A stretch of 64,000 bases of DNA from Leptotrichia sp. oral taxon 212 (GCF_001274535.1 NZ_CP012410.1:1957126-2021125), one strand, 5' to 3'; counted from the first letter of the stretch, positions 39,656 to 47,945 are shown. Notes: generated by a model not told the origin, from the sequence alone. A program made the numbers and translations.

Positions 39656-40681
39656 TTATTTCTTTTTTCCGTATTTTTCCATAATTTTGTCAAATACATA
39701 ATCCACACTTATATTTTTCATACAATCTTCATATTTTTCAGGAAATTTATCATCTCCATATAATGAGTGCGGGGGGCAATCAGGATTATTCAGTAAATGT
39801 GTCCTGTTTTCAAAAGAGAATAATTTAGGGTCAGTAGGCCCAAAAAATACAAATGTCTCACTTCCTACAGCTCTTGCTATATGAAATGGTCCCGAATCAT
39901 TGACTACAGCTATTCTAGAATATTTTAAAATTACACCGCTTTCCTTGAAGGATATTTTCCCACATAAATCTGTTATTTTTCCATCTTTGTCAATTTTCAC
40001 ATTTCCAAAATCTTCTTTTCCTCCTATTACAAATATTTTGCTATCTGTATTCTGAAGTATTTTTTTAGAGAGCTCGTCATAGAAAGGCCATTTTTTAGTA
40101 AATTTTGATGCTCCGGGAGCCAACACAAAATAATCCGTATTTTTCAAATCGTATTTTTTTACAATCTCTTCTTCTTTTACCTTGTCTATATAAAATTCCA
40201 GAGCATCACCTTTTCCTGAATCTATGTTACTTCTATCAAAATTCAGGTTAATTTTTTTCAATGCCGTAAAATAACTTTCAACAATAGTACAATCCGCATT
40301 GTATGTTATCAATTTAGCTTTCACCAGTAATGTTTTCCACCATTTTCTTTTTTTATATCTTAAATATTCTGTCCTGCTATCTGATAAACTTTTTCCTATT
40401 ACTCTTGATAGTAGCTTGGAATGAAGATCTACAACAAAATCGTATTTTTCTTTTTTCAGATTTCCTATCACTTCATTTATATATTTTCTGTCCCTGCTTT
40501 TTTTTCTGTCAAATAATATTAGCTTTCTTATATACGGATTCAGAGAAACAGCTTCTGAAAAACTTTCATACACTATAAAATCTATTTCTGAATCCGGATA
40601 CTTCTCTTTTATTTTTCTTATTACAGGAGTTGTTAAAAGAACATCTCCAAAAGAACTAAATCTGATTATTAATATTTTCAT
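39656..40681 (-). CDS. Glycosyltransferase family 9 (heptosyltransferase-like)
   Basis: A 341-residue GT-B enzyme related to WaaC/WaaF, which add heptose or similar sugars to the lipopolysaccharide core. Features: MKILIIRFSSFGDVLLTTPV at the N-terminus, FVVDLHSKLLSRV near residue 95, APGASKFTKKWP near 195, and VVNDSGPFHIARAVG near 255 with FFGPTDPKLFS, the donor-binding signature. The family supports a diderm envelope. It is in one operon with the Sel1-type gene upstream and tsaD downstream. Confidence 0.9.
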   Translation of the reverse strand: MKILIIRFSSFGDVLLTTPVIRKIKEKYPDSEIDFIVYESFSEAVSLNPYIRKLILFDRKKSRDRKYINEVIGNLKKEKYDFVVDLHSKLLSRVIGKSLSDSRTEYLRYKKRKWWKTLLVKAKLITYNADCTIVESYFTALKKINLNFDRSNIDSGKGDALEFYIDKVKEEEIVKKYDLKNTDYFVLAPGASKFTKKWPFYDELSKKILQNTDSKIFVIGGKEDFGNVKIDKDGKITDLCGKISFKESGVILKYSRIAVVNDSGPFHIARAVGSETFVFFGPTDPKLFSFENRTHLLNNPDCPPHSLYGDDKFPEKYEDCMKNISVDYVFDKIMEKYGKKK

Positions 40682-40725
40682 TTATTTTCCTCATTATCTA
40701 ATTTTTTAAACTGATTTATAAAAAT

Positions 40726-42447
40726 TTATCCTTTATCTTTTATTTCCTTAAGTTTTATTTTTGAATCCATTCTACCATTTTTAAGTGCCTTCAAATACCA
40801 TTTCTGAGCCAGTCCCATATCATTAAAATCCTGCTGATACAGTTGAGCCAGAAAATACATTGCCCTGCTTTCATTTAAATTAGCGGCTTTTTCATACCAC
40901 TCTATTGCTTTTTCCTTATCTTTTCCACCTTTTATTTTATCATAAAAAATTCCTAAATTTAGCATGGATTCTATATTTCCCTGTTTTGCTCCTATCAAAT
41001 ACCACTTTTCGGCTTCTTCATAATTCTTTTTATACTCTTCTGCTTTTCCAATAAGATTTACTCTGTCTACAACTCCTAATTCATAAAGTTTTTTATCAAT
41101 TTTTTCTGCTTCTCCATAGCTCTTTTCATTATAATATTTTTCTGATAAGTTCAGCATTCCAAAAAAATCATTTTTTTCAGTAAGCTTAAGCAGTAATTTT
41201 TCACCTTCCTTTAGGTTCCCTTCTCTCAGATATAACAGGGCTAAACCATTTATCGCTCCCCTATTATCATTCTGAACACCTTTTTTATACCATTTTTCCG
41301 CTTCTTTATAATCACCTTTTTTTTCATAAATATTTCCAAGTCTTGACAGAGGAATCATATAATTTTTCCCCAATGCTCTCTTATACCATTTTTCTGCTTC
41401 TTCATAATTTTCCTCTTCTTCATAAAGTACCCCTAAATCATACATTGAAGAAACTTCTCCTCTTTCTGCGGCATTTAATAACCATTTTTTTGTATTTTCA
41501 TTATCAAATTTGTCTATATAGTATTCAGCAAGATATGAAGCCGCCTGTCTTTTGTATTTTTCTATTTTTTCAAGATATATTTTTGATTTTTCAGGGTTAG
41601 AAAATAACATTTTCTGAGTTTCCTTAAAAATCATTTCAATATCTGATTTTCCAGGATTTCCACTCAATTCTAACACTTTTTTATTTACAGTTTCTTCATT
41701 ATTTTCATTTTTTAAGATTTCCTTAATATCCGATAATCTGTCTGCCGCTTTTACTATTCCATAATCCTTAAGTTTTGTAAACAGTTCTCCAGCCTTTACA
41801 TATTCTCCTTTTTTCATGTACAGTTTTCCCAGTTCATACATATATGCTGTCCTTTTCTGGTTTGAAAGCACAAGTAATTTTTCTTCTCTTTTTACATCAT
41901 TTTTTTCAATGTTGTAAATTTCAGTCAATCTTTCCGTTGCCTGTAATTCTCCCTGTTTTTCCGACTGTAAAAACCACTTTTCTGCTTCACTGTAATTCTT
42001 TTTTAACATATATATTCTACCTAGTTCATACATCGCTTTTGTACATCCCAGTTTTACAGCTTTCTGCATTTTTTCAAGCGCCTTGTCAGCTTTTCCTTCA
42101 GCATAATCTCCCAGACCTAGATAATAAACTGCTTCTCCTCTATAGTCCTGAATTCTTTCAAACAAAGGCTTTGCTTTTGCATATGAATCTTTCAGTTTTT
42201 CTTTTGCTTCCGATAAAATCTTGTCAATTTCTGTATCATCCAGCTTTTCTTCCTCTATTTTTTTTATTTCATCTTCAAAAGTTGATTTTTTTACTGTTTT
42301 TTGGGATTTCTTCAGCTGCTTGTTTTCTATTTCCTTATACACTATTGTCCCCACAAGAAAGATAAAACTGACTACAACTAGGGAAGTTGCTATGAATGTG
42401 TCTCTTTTCCTATTCTGTTCCCTCTGATTTTTTTCCGCTTCAGACAT
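40726..42447 (-). CDS. Membrane-anchored Sel1/TPR repeat protein
   Basis: A 573-residue protein. A single N-terminal membrane helix (about residues 18-38, TFIATSLVVVSFIFLVGTIV) follows a charged cytoplasmic start. The rest is a chain of at least ten Sel1-like repeats of the form AMYELGRIYMLKKNYSEAEKW, interspersed with degenerate ones. Such solenoids act as interaction scaffolds. The chosen ATG has AGAGGA nine bases upstream; its first bases overlap the stop of a small upstream frame (ATGTCTGA), suggesting coupling. It lies 44 bases before the glycosyltransferase gene. Confidence 0.88.
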   Translation of the reverse strand: MSEAEKNQREQNRKRDTFIATSLVVVSFIFLVGTIVYKEIENKQLKKSQKTVKKSTFEDEIKKIEEEKLDDTEIDKILSEAKEKLKDSYAKAKPLFERIQDYRGEAVYYLGLGDYAEGKADKALEKMQKAVKLGCTKAMYELGRIYMLKKNYSEAEKWFLQSEKQGELQATERLTEIYNIEKNDVKREEKLLVLSNQKRTAYMYELGKLYMKKGEYVKAGELFTKLKDYGIVKAADRLSDIKEILKNENNEETVNKKVLELSGNPGKSDIEMIFKETQKMLFSNPEKSKIYLEKIEKYKRQAASYLAEYYIDKFDNENTKKWLLNAAERGEVSSMYDLGVLYEEEENYEEAEKWYKRALGKNYMIPLSRLGNIYEKKGDYKEAEKWYKKGVQNDNRGAINGLALLYLREGNLKEGEKLLLKLTEKNDFFGMLNLSEKYYNEKSYGEAEKIDKKLYELGVVDRVNLIGKAEEYKKNYEEAEKWYLIGAKQGNIESMLNLGIFYDKIKGGKDKEKAIEWYEKAANLNESRAMYFLAQLYQQDFNDMGLAQKWYLKALKNGRMDSKIKLKEIKDKG

Positions 42448-42620
42448 TTGCCTCAATCCTCTTTCTTTTTATTATTTCTATCTGGTCTTTGATTATTTTT
42501 ACCATAAAAGCTTTATAATTCTTTATTTTGCATTCAAGTTTTTCCAATTTTTCCTCTTTTGCCCTTCAATAATTTCAGCCATCATTTCATAATCTTTTAA
42601 AACCTGTATTATTGAAATTT
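42440..42620 (-). pseudogene. Possible small coiled-coil gene with a frameshift
   Basis: Upstream of the Sel1-type gene the minus strand codes for VLKDYEMMAEIIEGQK in one frame and, after GGGCAAAAGAGGAAAAATT, for EEKLEKLECKIKNYKAFMVK and IIKDQIEIIKRKRIEANV in another. Joined, they would be a charged helical protein of about 55-60 residues. Its stop overlaps the next gene's ATG (ATGTCTGA). The two parts look like a broken gene, but the codon pattern is AT-rich and the evidence is thin. The start of the first frame is not clear. Confidence 0.3.
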
Positions 42621-42718
42621 ATTTTTCCCCATAAATTTAGATTTTTAAACTTATATATTAATTTATATCCTAAAGCACACTCTAAGTCAAGTATTTTTAC
42701 TTAAAAATTATGACAAAT
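42621..42718. other. AT-rich intergenic stretch
   Basis: Together with the small broken frame and the terminator it fills the 367-base gap between the Sel1-type gene and the monooxygenase-like gene. Nothing else recognised. Confidence 0.4.
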
Positions 42719-42802
42719 AAAAAACTGTCTTAGGAGAAATATAATCGGAAAAAATCTACTTTCAACATTTTCACGATTATATACTTCTAAAGACAGTTTT
42801 TA
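42719..42802 (-). terminator. Long-stem terminator
   Basis: AAAAACTGTCTTTAGAAG plus TATATAATCG pairs imperfectly with CGATTATATTTCTCCTAAGACAGTTTTTT on the minus strand, ending in six T. It closes the monooxygenase-like gene. Confidence 0.7.
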
Positions 42803-42814
42803 TTACATTTATTA

Positions 42815-43102
42815 TTAAACTAAACTATTGAATGTTTCGATAGTTGGATCTTTTTCACATAACTCAATTAACATTGGAACAATTTTAGTAAAATGTTTAC
42901 TTGCATTATGTATTTCAATATCTTTTTCCGATTTCCACTGCTCAACAAAAACTAAATGATTATCCTTTTCCCTGTTCTGCTGTAAATTATAAGCGACACA
43001 TCCTTCTTCCTGACGGCTTTCCTTTATAAGTTCTTTACATAATTCAATAAATTCAGATACTTTATCTTCCTTAACTGAAAACTGTGCTAATATGTGAATC
43101 AT
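42815..43102 (-). CDS. Antibiotic biosynthesis monooxygenase (ABM) domain protein
   Basis: A 95-residue dimeric alpha/beta-barrel domain protein (YgiN/LsrG-like). The family pattern is seen in EFIELCKELIKESRQEEGCV, YNLQQNREKDNHLVFVEQW and HNASKHFTKIVPML. Members include quinol oxygenases, heme-degrading enzymes and signal-processing isomerases; this one cannot be assigned further. AAAGGAA precedes the ATG. It lies about 95 bases downstream of the tRNA genes and may receive some read-through. Confidence 0.88.
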   Translation of the reverse strand: MIHILAQFSVKEDKVSEFIELCKELIKESRQEEGCVAYNLQQNREKDNHLVFVEQWKSEKDIEIHNASKHFTKIVPMLIELCEKDPTIETFNSLV

Positions 43103-43148
43103 AACTCAACTTCCTTTCATAAAAAAATTAATTTCTAAAACAAAATAT

Positions 43149-43174
43149 ATTCACTATTGATACAACCGTGAATA
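43149..43174 (-). terminator. Weak terminator after tRNA cluster
   Basis: A 7-bp stem TATTCAC / GTGAATA with a 12-base loop, followed on the minus strand by a T-rich stretch (TATTTTGTTTT). Confidence 0.45.
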
Positions 43175-43197
43175 CATCTTTTAATAATTTATTTAGA

Positions 43198-43274
43198 TGG
43201 TGCCTAGAAAAGGATTCGAACCTTCGACCCTGCGGGTATGAACCGCATGCTCTAGCCAACTGAGCTATCTAGGC
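43198..43274 (-). tRNA. tRNA-Met (CAT), elongator or Ile-lysidine type
   Basis: 77 bases with acceptor GCCTAGA/TCTAGGC, anticodon loop TTCATAC (anticodon CAT), standard T-loop GGTTCGAATCC and encoded CCA. A CAT anticodon could be elongator methionine or lysidine-modified isoleucine; I cannot separate these reliably here. Confidence 0.92.
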
Positions 43275-43277
43275 ATT

Positions 43278-43354
<77 letters not shown>

Positions 43355-43383
43355 ACAATATTTTTTAGATAATATTTTTAAAG

Positions 43384-43471
43384 TGGTGCCTCGGGCCGGA
43401 CTTGAACCGGCACGGAAAAAAATTCCACAGGATTTTAAGTCCTGTGCGTCTACCGATTTCGCCACCAAGGC
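43384..43471 (-). tRNA. tRNA-Leu (TAA)
   Basis: 88 bases with acceptor GCCTTGG/CCGAGGC, anticodon loop CTTAAAA (anticodon TAA), a long variable arm (GGAATTTTTTTCC) as expected for leucine tRNA, and encoded CCA. It is the first gene of the three-tRNA unit. Confidence 0.96.
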
Positions 43472-43502
43472 ACAAAAATTTATTATCTTTAACACGGATT
43501 AG

Positions 43503-43531
43503 ATTATATAACAATCAGTATTATTTGTCAA
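43503..43531 (-). promoter_or_regulatory. Consensus promoter of the tRNA cluster
   Basis: TTGACA and TATAAT with a 17-base spacer on the minus strand, about 25 bases before tRNA-Leu. A perfect match to the sigma-70 consensus. Confidence 0.85.
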
Positions 43532-43553
43532 GTTTTTTTTCAATTTTTTTTAA

Positions 43554-44207
43554 CTAACTGTCATTACTGCCCGATACATTTCTTTTTTCCGCTTCTTCTA
43601 ATGACTTATATCCCTTATGTCTTACTATATTTCCAAGGTTCATTTCTGCTAAATTTTTATTTTCATTTTTACAATTTTTCACATAGTCATAATAAAGCTG
43701 TAAAGTTTTCTCCGAGTATGAAAACAGTTCCCCTCTCAGATATGTTTCTATGGAAGTATATTCAGAAGTATCAGATTCAGAGTGCAATTTTCTTCCTTTG
43801 TCTGTAATTGCAGGATATTTCATTATTGTTTCAGCTTCCCATTTCAAATAGATTTTTATGATTTTTTCAGTTATTTCCCTTTTCCGTTCAGATATTACAG
43901 GTAAAAGATTTTCTATTTCTTCATATTCTTTAGGTACACTGTATTTCATCATATACGCATATTTTTCCATAACAGGATTTCTATTCCTGTGTTTTGCTAA
44001 AACTAAATCATCAAGGTAGCTTCGCAGTATTGGCAAGGAAAATATTTCCCACTGACTGCTTCTCATAATATTAAATTCTTCATAATTATCCTGACACGAT
44101 GCTCTCCCACCTGTATTATGAACATTCTGAAAAAATTCCCATTCCCTTATTATAATTTGTTGAATCGTATTCTGTTTAATTTCTTCCTCTTCTGTATTTC
44201 CCTTCAT
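43554..44207 (-). CDS. DUF4125 family protein
   Basis: A 217-residue protein whose N-terminal half matches DUF4125 as I remember it: IIIREWEFFQNVHNTGGRAS (REWEFFQ at residues 21-27, GGRASCQ at 33-39) and MRSSQW at 48-53, followed by a helical region with conserved Y, R and W residues. No enzyme activity is known to me. AGGAGG precedes the ATG. It starts 12 bases after the DUF4037 gene, and the pair with the TPR gene forms one operon. The invariant Arg, Glu and Cys residues suggest an active site rather than a pure scaffold, but that is inference. Confidence 0.85.
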   Translation of the reverse strand: MKGNTEEEEIKQNTIQQIIIREWEFFQNVHNTGGRASCQDNYEEFNIMRSSQWEIFSLPILRSYLDDLVLAKHRNRNPVMEKYAYMMKYSVPKEYEEIENLLPVISERKREITEKIIKIYLKWEAETIMKYPAITDKGRKLHSESDTSEYTSIETYLRGELFSYSEKTLQLYYDYVKNCKNENKNLAEMNLGNIVRHKGYKSLEEAEKRNVSGSNDS

Positions 44208-44219
44208 TCAGATTACCTC

Positions 44220-45167
44220 CTAATCAAGCCACGGGCTCCAGTTTCTAAGTTTTTCATCTACTATACTTCTTTGAATTTCCGGACCGTAATCAAGCAGAAA
44301 ATCATTTTTTACATTTTTTATTATCTTCTGTCTTTTCAGCTCTGTGATTATATCTCTACATATTTCTTCTATTATTTCTATTTTTTTATCCACATCATCA
44401 AAAGAAAATTTCACAAGATTTTCTATCATCATATATGTTTTCTCTCCTAAAATCGGCAGTTCTTTCAGCCTTCTGTGGAACCATTTATAAAACGGCTTAT
44501 ACCTTCTGTTAAGCAAGTAAATCATATGTACTGCTTCATCTAAAAATTCCGTTTCTGCCATTCTTGCCGCAACAATTTCATTTCTTTTCATACATCTCGA
44601 AAAGTTATATTGTCCTGACTGCGCAATTTTCATACATCTTGTTGCTATTTTATTCAATCTTATGTCTTCAGGAAAATACTCAGACAGTTTATCCCTTATT
44701 TTAGTAAATTCCCCTAGTTTATCAACAAACACCTTTCCGTTAGTTGCCGCAGCAAGGGCTGTTTCAGGTATAAGACGCCAGTCATATAGATTTGAAGGAT
44801 ATGTTTCCATTCCTAAAAATTTATAATACCAGTCATTCATGTTTAAAACTCCGCGCCTGTTATTTCCCCACTCACTTATATTTAAAGCTCTAAAACCCAT
44901 AAATTCCTTTGGAAGGGATTCCAGTGCATCAGATAGCCTTCTTCCATATTTTTCATAATCTTCCTGCGTAAGCCATATACAGCAGGATGGGCCAAAGTCA
45001 TGATCCTGTGACATTTCATCATCATACCCGAAACATTCTGAACCCTCACCTGCAAGACCTGCTGCCATTTTTTCATATAAATCCAGAAAATCCTTTTCCA
45101 GAACTGGTAAATATATATTTTTAAAATACAGTTCAGATAGTTCCATACCTTTTATTTTATTATTCAT
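44220..45167 (-). CDS. DUF4037 nucleotidyltransferase-fold protein
   Basis: A 315-residue protein. Residues 42-59 read GSECFGYDDEMSQDHDFG, which fits a nucleotidyltransferase active site: Gly42-Ser43 followed by acidic residues Asp49, Asp50, Asp55 and Asp57. The DUF4037 family has this pattern. A helical C-terminal half with RRYKPFYKWFHRRLKELP (residues about 215-232) resembles a nucleotide-binding bundle. The target (tRNA, protein, or antibiotic) is unknown. The start overlaps the TPR gene by eight bases and the DUF4125 gene follows 12 bases later. Confidence 0.85.
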   Translation of the reverse strand: MNNKIKGMELSELYFKNIYLPVLEKDFLDLYEKMAAGLAGEGSECFGYDDEMSQDHDFGPSCCIWLTQEDYEKYGRRLSDALESLPKEFMGFRALNISEWGNNRRGVLNMNDWYYKFLGMETYPSNLYDWRLIPETALAAATNGKVFVDKLGEFTKIRDKLSEYFPEDIRLNKIATRCMKIAQSGQYNFSRCMKRNEIVAARMAETEFLDEAVHMIYLLNRRYKPFYKWFHRRLKELPILGEKTYMMIENLVKFSFDDVDKKIEIIEEICRDIITELKRQKIIKNVKNDFLLDYGPEIQRSIVDEKLRNWSPWLD

Positions 45168-45996
45168 TTTTTTCTAATCGTTCCTTTACAATTTCTATAT
45201 TCTGTAATAAACTCTTATAATTAACGCTATTCTCACCAAATGACTTTCTACAGATTTCAGCACTTTCTTCGAAATATTTAAGTGCTTTTTCAAATTCTTC
45301 CTCATTATAATATTGTACCGCCATGTTATTAAGTGATGCAGAATAAAGACTATGTTCTTTTCCGACAATATTTTCTATCAGTTTTAATGATTTATCCAGA
45401 ACCTCTTCTGATTTTTCCTTCTCTCCTGTTTTTAAATACGGAAGTACCATATTACTAAGAGTAATAGCATATTGAAGTTTGTATTCAGGTAATTTTTCCA
45501 GTATTTCCAGGCTTTTTTCGTGTAAATCCATAGCATCCTGAAATCTTCCGGTATCCTGATAAAATAGACCAAGATTATTACATACACTTGCATAAAGATA
45601 GTCATTCTGCAGATTGTTCTTCTGATATATCTCCATCGTCTCCAGATAAAGCTCCTCAATTTTATCAAATTTTTTCATAAATCTATAGACTTCAGCGAGA
45701 TTTAAGTTACATGTGGCATAAGAAACTATATCCTTACCATACTTTTTTTCTATTATATTTTTTGCCTTTATTATTGCATTAACAGCTGTTTCAAATTCAC
45801 CTGTATATTTCAAAGTTCCACCAAGTTCATTTAAAATTTGTATGTTTTCATTACTTTCTTCTCCATAAACTTCTTCAGTAAGTTCTGCAAGTTCCTTTAA
45901 AACTTTCACTTCTTCAAGTGTTTTTCCCTGCTGCATATAATCATTTCTCTGTTTTGTCAGTTCATAAATTCTATCTTTATTCTTATCATCAGCCAT
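45160..45996 (-). CDS. TPR repeat protein of the DUF4037/DUF4125 operon
   Basis: A 278-residue soluble protein with five to six TPR units of the 40-residue kinesin-light-chain type (for example LYASVCNNLGLFYQDTGRFQ and YSASLNNMAVQYYNEEEFEK). It would be an adaptor for protein binding. The frame extends four codons upstream; GGGGA sits just before the ATG used here. It is the first gene of the operon and lies downstream of a near-consensus promoter. No signal peptide or membrane helix. Confidence 0.88.
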   Translation of the reverse strand: MADDKNKDRIYELTKQRNDYMQQGKTLEEVKVLKELAELTEEVYGEESNENIQILNELGGTLKYTGEFETAVNAIIKAKNIIEKKYGKDIVSYATCNLNLAEVYRFMKKFDKIEELYLETMEIYQKNNLQNDYLYASVCNNLGLFYQDTGRFQDAMDLHEKSLEILEKLPEYKLQYAITLSNMVLPYLKTGEKEKSEEVLDKSLKLIENIVGKEHSLYSASLNNMAVQYYNEEEFEKALKYFEESAEICRKSFGENSVNYKSLLQNIEIVKERLEKNE

Positions 45997-46030
45997 ATTT
46001 TTCCCCAATCATTAGTAATTTGTATAGAAA

Positions 46031-46059
46031 ATCATAACATTTTTAGTATTTCTTGTCAA
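46031..46059 (-). promoter_or_regulatory. Promoter of the TPR-DUF4037-DUF4125 operon
   Basis: TTGACA and TATGAT with a 17-base spacer on the minus strand; the start point would fall about 28 bases before the TPR ATG. It separates this unit from the MetE-like gene upstream. Confidence 0.75.
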
Positions 46060-46129
46060 AAAAAGAATATCCCAGCGTTCTATTTCTTCTGAGACATTCC
46101 CACTCCTGATATAATATCCTGTAAAACTT

Positions 46130-47323
46130 CTATTTACAGTATCTTTCCCTTAAAATATGTGAAGCTTCCACCATCGAAGACATTTTTTGCTTTATTATTT
46201 CATATGAATTTAGAGGTCTTTTAGAAAATGTTGCAAAACCGCAGTCAGGATTTAGCCATATTTTTTCAGGCGGAAGAAAATCCAGAACCTTTTCAGTTGC
46301 TTTTACTATCTGTTCAGGAGTTTCCACAATTGTATTTCTAGGATTTAGACATCCAAATCCAAGCATTATCTTTTTATCCAGAAAATTATTTGAAAAAAGC
46401 TGTTTTACTTCACCTGCACGGGATGTTGAAAATTCAAGCGCCAGCATATCCACATCCAGCGAATCAAAAAACTTCCCAAGTCTATCATAGGCTCCTTCCA
46501 GCAACACAGTTTCATCGCAAGTCCAGTTTCCACGGCATACATGCATTGCCCCCAGTACATTTTCATGTTTACGGAGCTCTGCAAATACAGGAGCAAGCAA
46601 CTCATTTACAAATTTAAGTTCTCGATCAACCTTGATCTTCTCTGACAGGGCACCTCAGTAAAACGAATTATCCCCTTTTTTCCTTGTAAAAACAACTTCC
46701 GATAAAATCGGCTCATCAATCTGAATAATACCTGCTCCCATCTCAACTAGCCGTCTTATTTCATTAATTAAAAGCTTTACTACATCATTTCCAAGCTCTT
46801 TACGGTCACTATATACTTTCCCTGTAATTTCCTTCATCCACATGGAACGTGTTAACAGATACGGACTTGGCAACGTCATTTTAAAAGGTTTTTTTGAAAA
46901 TTTTTTTATCATATCAACTTCTTCTGTATTGAGCTCTATATCTGTAGAAATTCTGTCTACACACACAGGACTGTTCATCGTATTGTCTGCCGCATCCATT
47001 TCCTCAAGACTTTTATTGAATTCTTCCATATTTCCTGTAATTTCCTTTATATCTTCCATTGTCATGAGCTTTACTCCAGGAACATGTTCTGCAACATAAC
47101 TCATGTAGTTATCTCTCGCCAATTCCCCACTTACAACCACATCAATTCCTACTTCTTCAGACATTTGAATAATCTTTTCTGTTTCTGAATATACTTTTTC
47201 CTTATATTCCTCAGCATATTTATCATCTTTTATGCTTTTTTCTTTTAAATCAAGCAATTCTTTACTTCTTGGCATACTTCCCATTAAAGTCGTTGAAAAT
47301 GGCTTAAATCTGTTATTATCCAT
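46130..47323 (-). CDS. MetE-like methyltransferase with in-frame TGA, candidate selenoprotein
   Basis: A 397-residue protein of the cobalamin-independent methionine synthase (COG0620) group if codon 223, a TGA at 46655-46657, is read through. The frame is unbroken on both sides. Upstream: TTLMGSMPRS and IIQIDEPILSEVVF. Downstream: GALSEKIKVDRELKF and all four zinc ligands, His261 and Cys263 (MHVCRGNW), Glu297 (ALEFSTSRAG) and Cys361 (NPDCGFATF). From memory, relatives have FMCGAL or FMCAAL where this one has FY-TGA-GAL, so the stop sits at a conserved Cys. Start has AAAGGAGG five bases upstream. Alternatives are a nonsense mutation or a sequencing error. Confidence 0.75.
46624..46657 (-). promoter_or_regulatory. 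TGA codon and SECIS-like hairpin
   Basis: Seventeen bases after the TGA (46655-46657) a hairpin GATCA-AGGT-TGATC begins, so its loop opens 22 bases past the TGA. The loop carries the G and U typical of bacterial SECIS elements. The E. coli fdhF element has a loop AGGTCT about 17 bases after TGA. No extended lower stem was found. Confidence 0.55.
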
Positions 47324-47431
47324 GTCAGCCTCCTTTACTGATTTCATTTTGTATAAATCTATCTTAATTTTACTACATCTTATATTTAAATTCAAAATTA
47401 TATTTAATTTTTTCAATTCCTTTATATTTTT

Positions 47432-47471
47432 AAATAACAATAAGCAGACATCAGCTATCCATGCCTGCTTA
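47432..47471 (-). terminator. Hairpin between yedF-like and MetE-like genes
   Basis: An 11-bp stem with one G-U pair (TAAGCAGGCAT / ATGTCTGCTTA) and a nine-base loop, followed by a poor T-run (TTGTTATTT) on the minus strand. It may allow partial read-through into the MetE-like gene. Confidence 0.5.
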
Positions 47472-47491
47472 CATTTTTCAGTTATATTATT

Positions 47492-47833
47492 TTAAGGTTC
47501 AACAATTAAATTACTGTTAGTCAATATTTCAACAACTTCTGCCATTGTAGTTGTTCCACCTACTTCAAGGTGATCAGTAAGTTCATAATAATCAACACAG
47601 ATACCACATGAAAGTATTTTTACACCTTTTTTCTCAAGTTCCTTTAAGTCTTCAAGACAAGGTGACCCTTTAGTAGTAAGTTTAGCTCCTTCTCCATAAA
47701 AAATAACATGAGCAGGTAAATTTTCCCTTTGAGCAAGAGTATGAATAAATCCATTCATAAGATTATCAATCAGAGCCTGCTCTCCAATTCCCATTCCAGT
47801 TCCTTTAATTACAACATCATAAGTTTGTGCCAT
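47492..47833 (-). CDS. yedF: YedF-like DsrE-fold protein (selenium-associated family)
   Basis: A 113-residue DsrE-like protein matching the C-terminal domain of the YedF group: GMGIGEQALIDNLMNGFIHT near residue 14, GEGAKLTTKGSPCLEDLKEL near 47, then KKGVKILSCGICVDYYEL with a CGIC motif, then GGTTTMAEVVEIL. The full YedF family carries an N-terminal TusA/SirA domain and is described as confined to genomes with selenium metabolism; here that domain is absent. AGGAGG precedes the ATG. It is followed after 168 bases by the MetE-like gene with in-frame TGA. Confidence 0.85.
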   Translation of the reverse strand: MAQTYDVVIKGTGMGIGEQALIDNLMNGFIHTLAQRENLPAHVIFYGEGAKLTTKGSPCLEDLKELEKKGVKILSCGICVDYYELTDHLEVGGTTTMAEVVEILTNSNLIVEP

Positions 47834-47945
47834 AATATATTCCTCCTATTTAAAATATATGTTATCAACTATTTTATAATTAAAGTTTATTATATTAATT
47901 TTATTTCAAAGATAATTATTGACTGGTATAATTCATTTCATTTTA

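Noticed and set aside
43384-43471. Possible tRNA-Sec because of the long variable arm
   Set aside because: The anticodon is TAA and the acceptor stem has seven pairs, so it is tRNA-Leu.
46600-46660. Reading the MetE-like gene as split by a frameshift or as two genes
   Set aside because: The two parts are in the same frame with one TGA between them, and the second part has no ribosome site at its first start codon.
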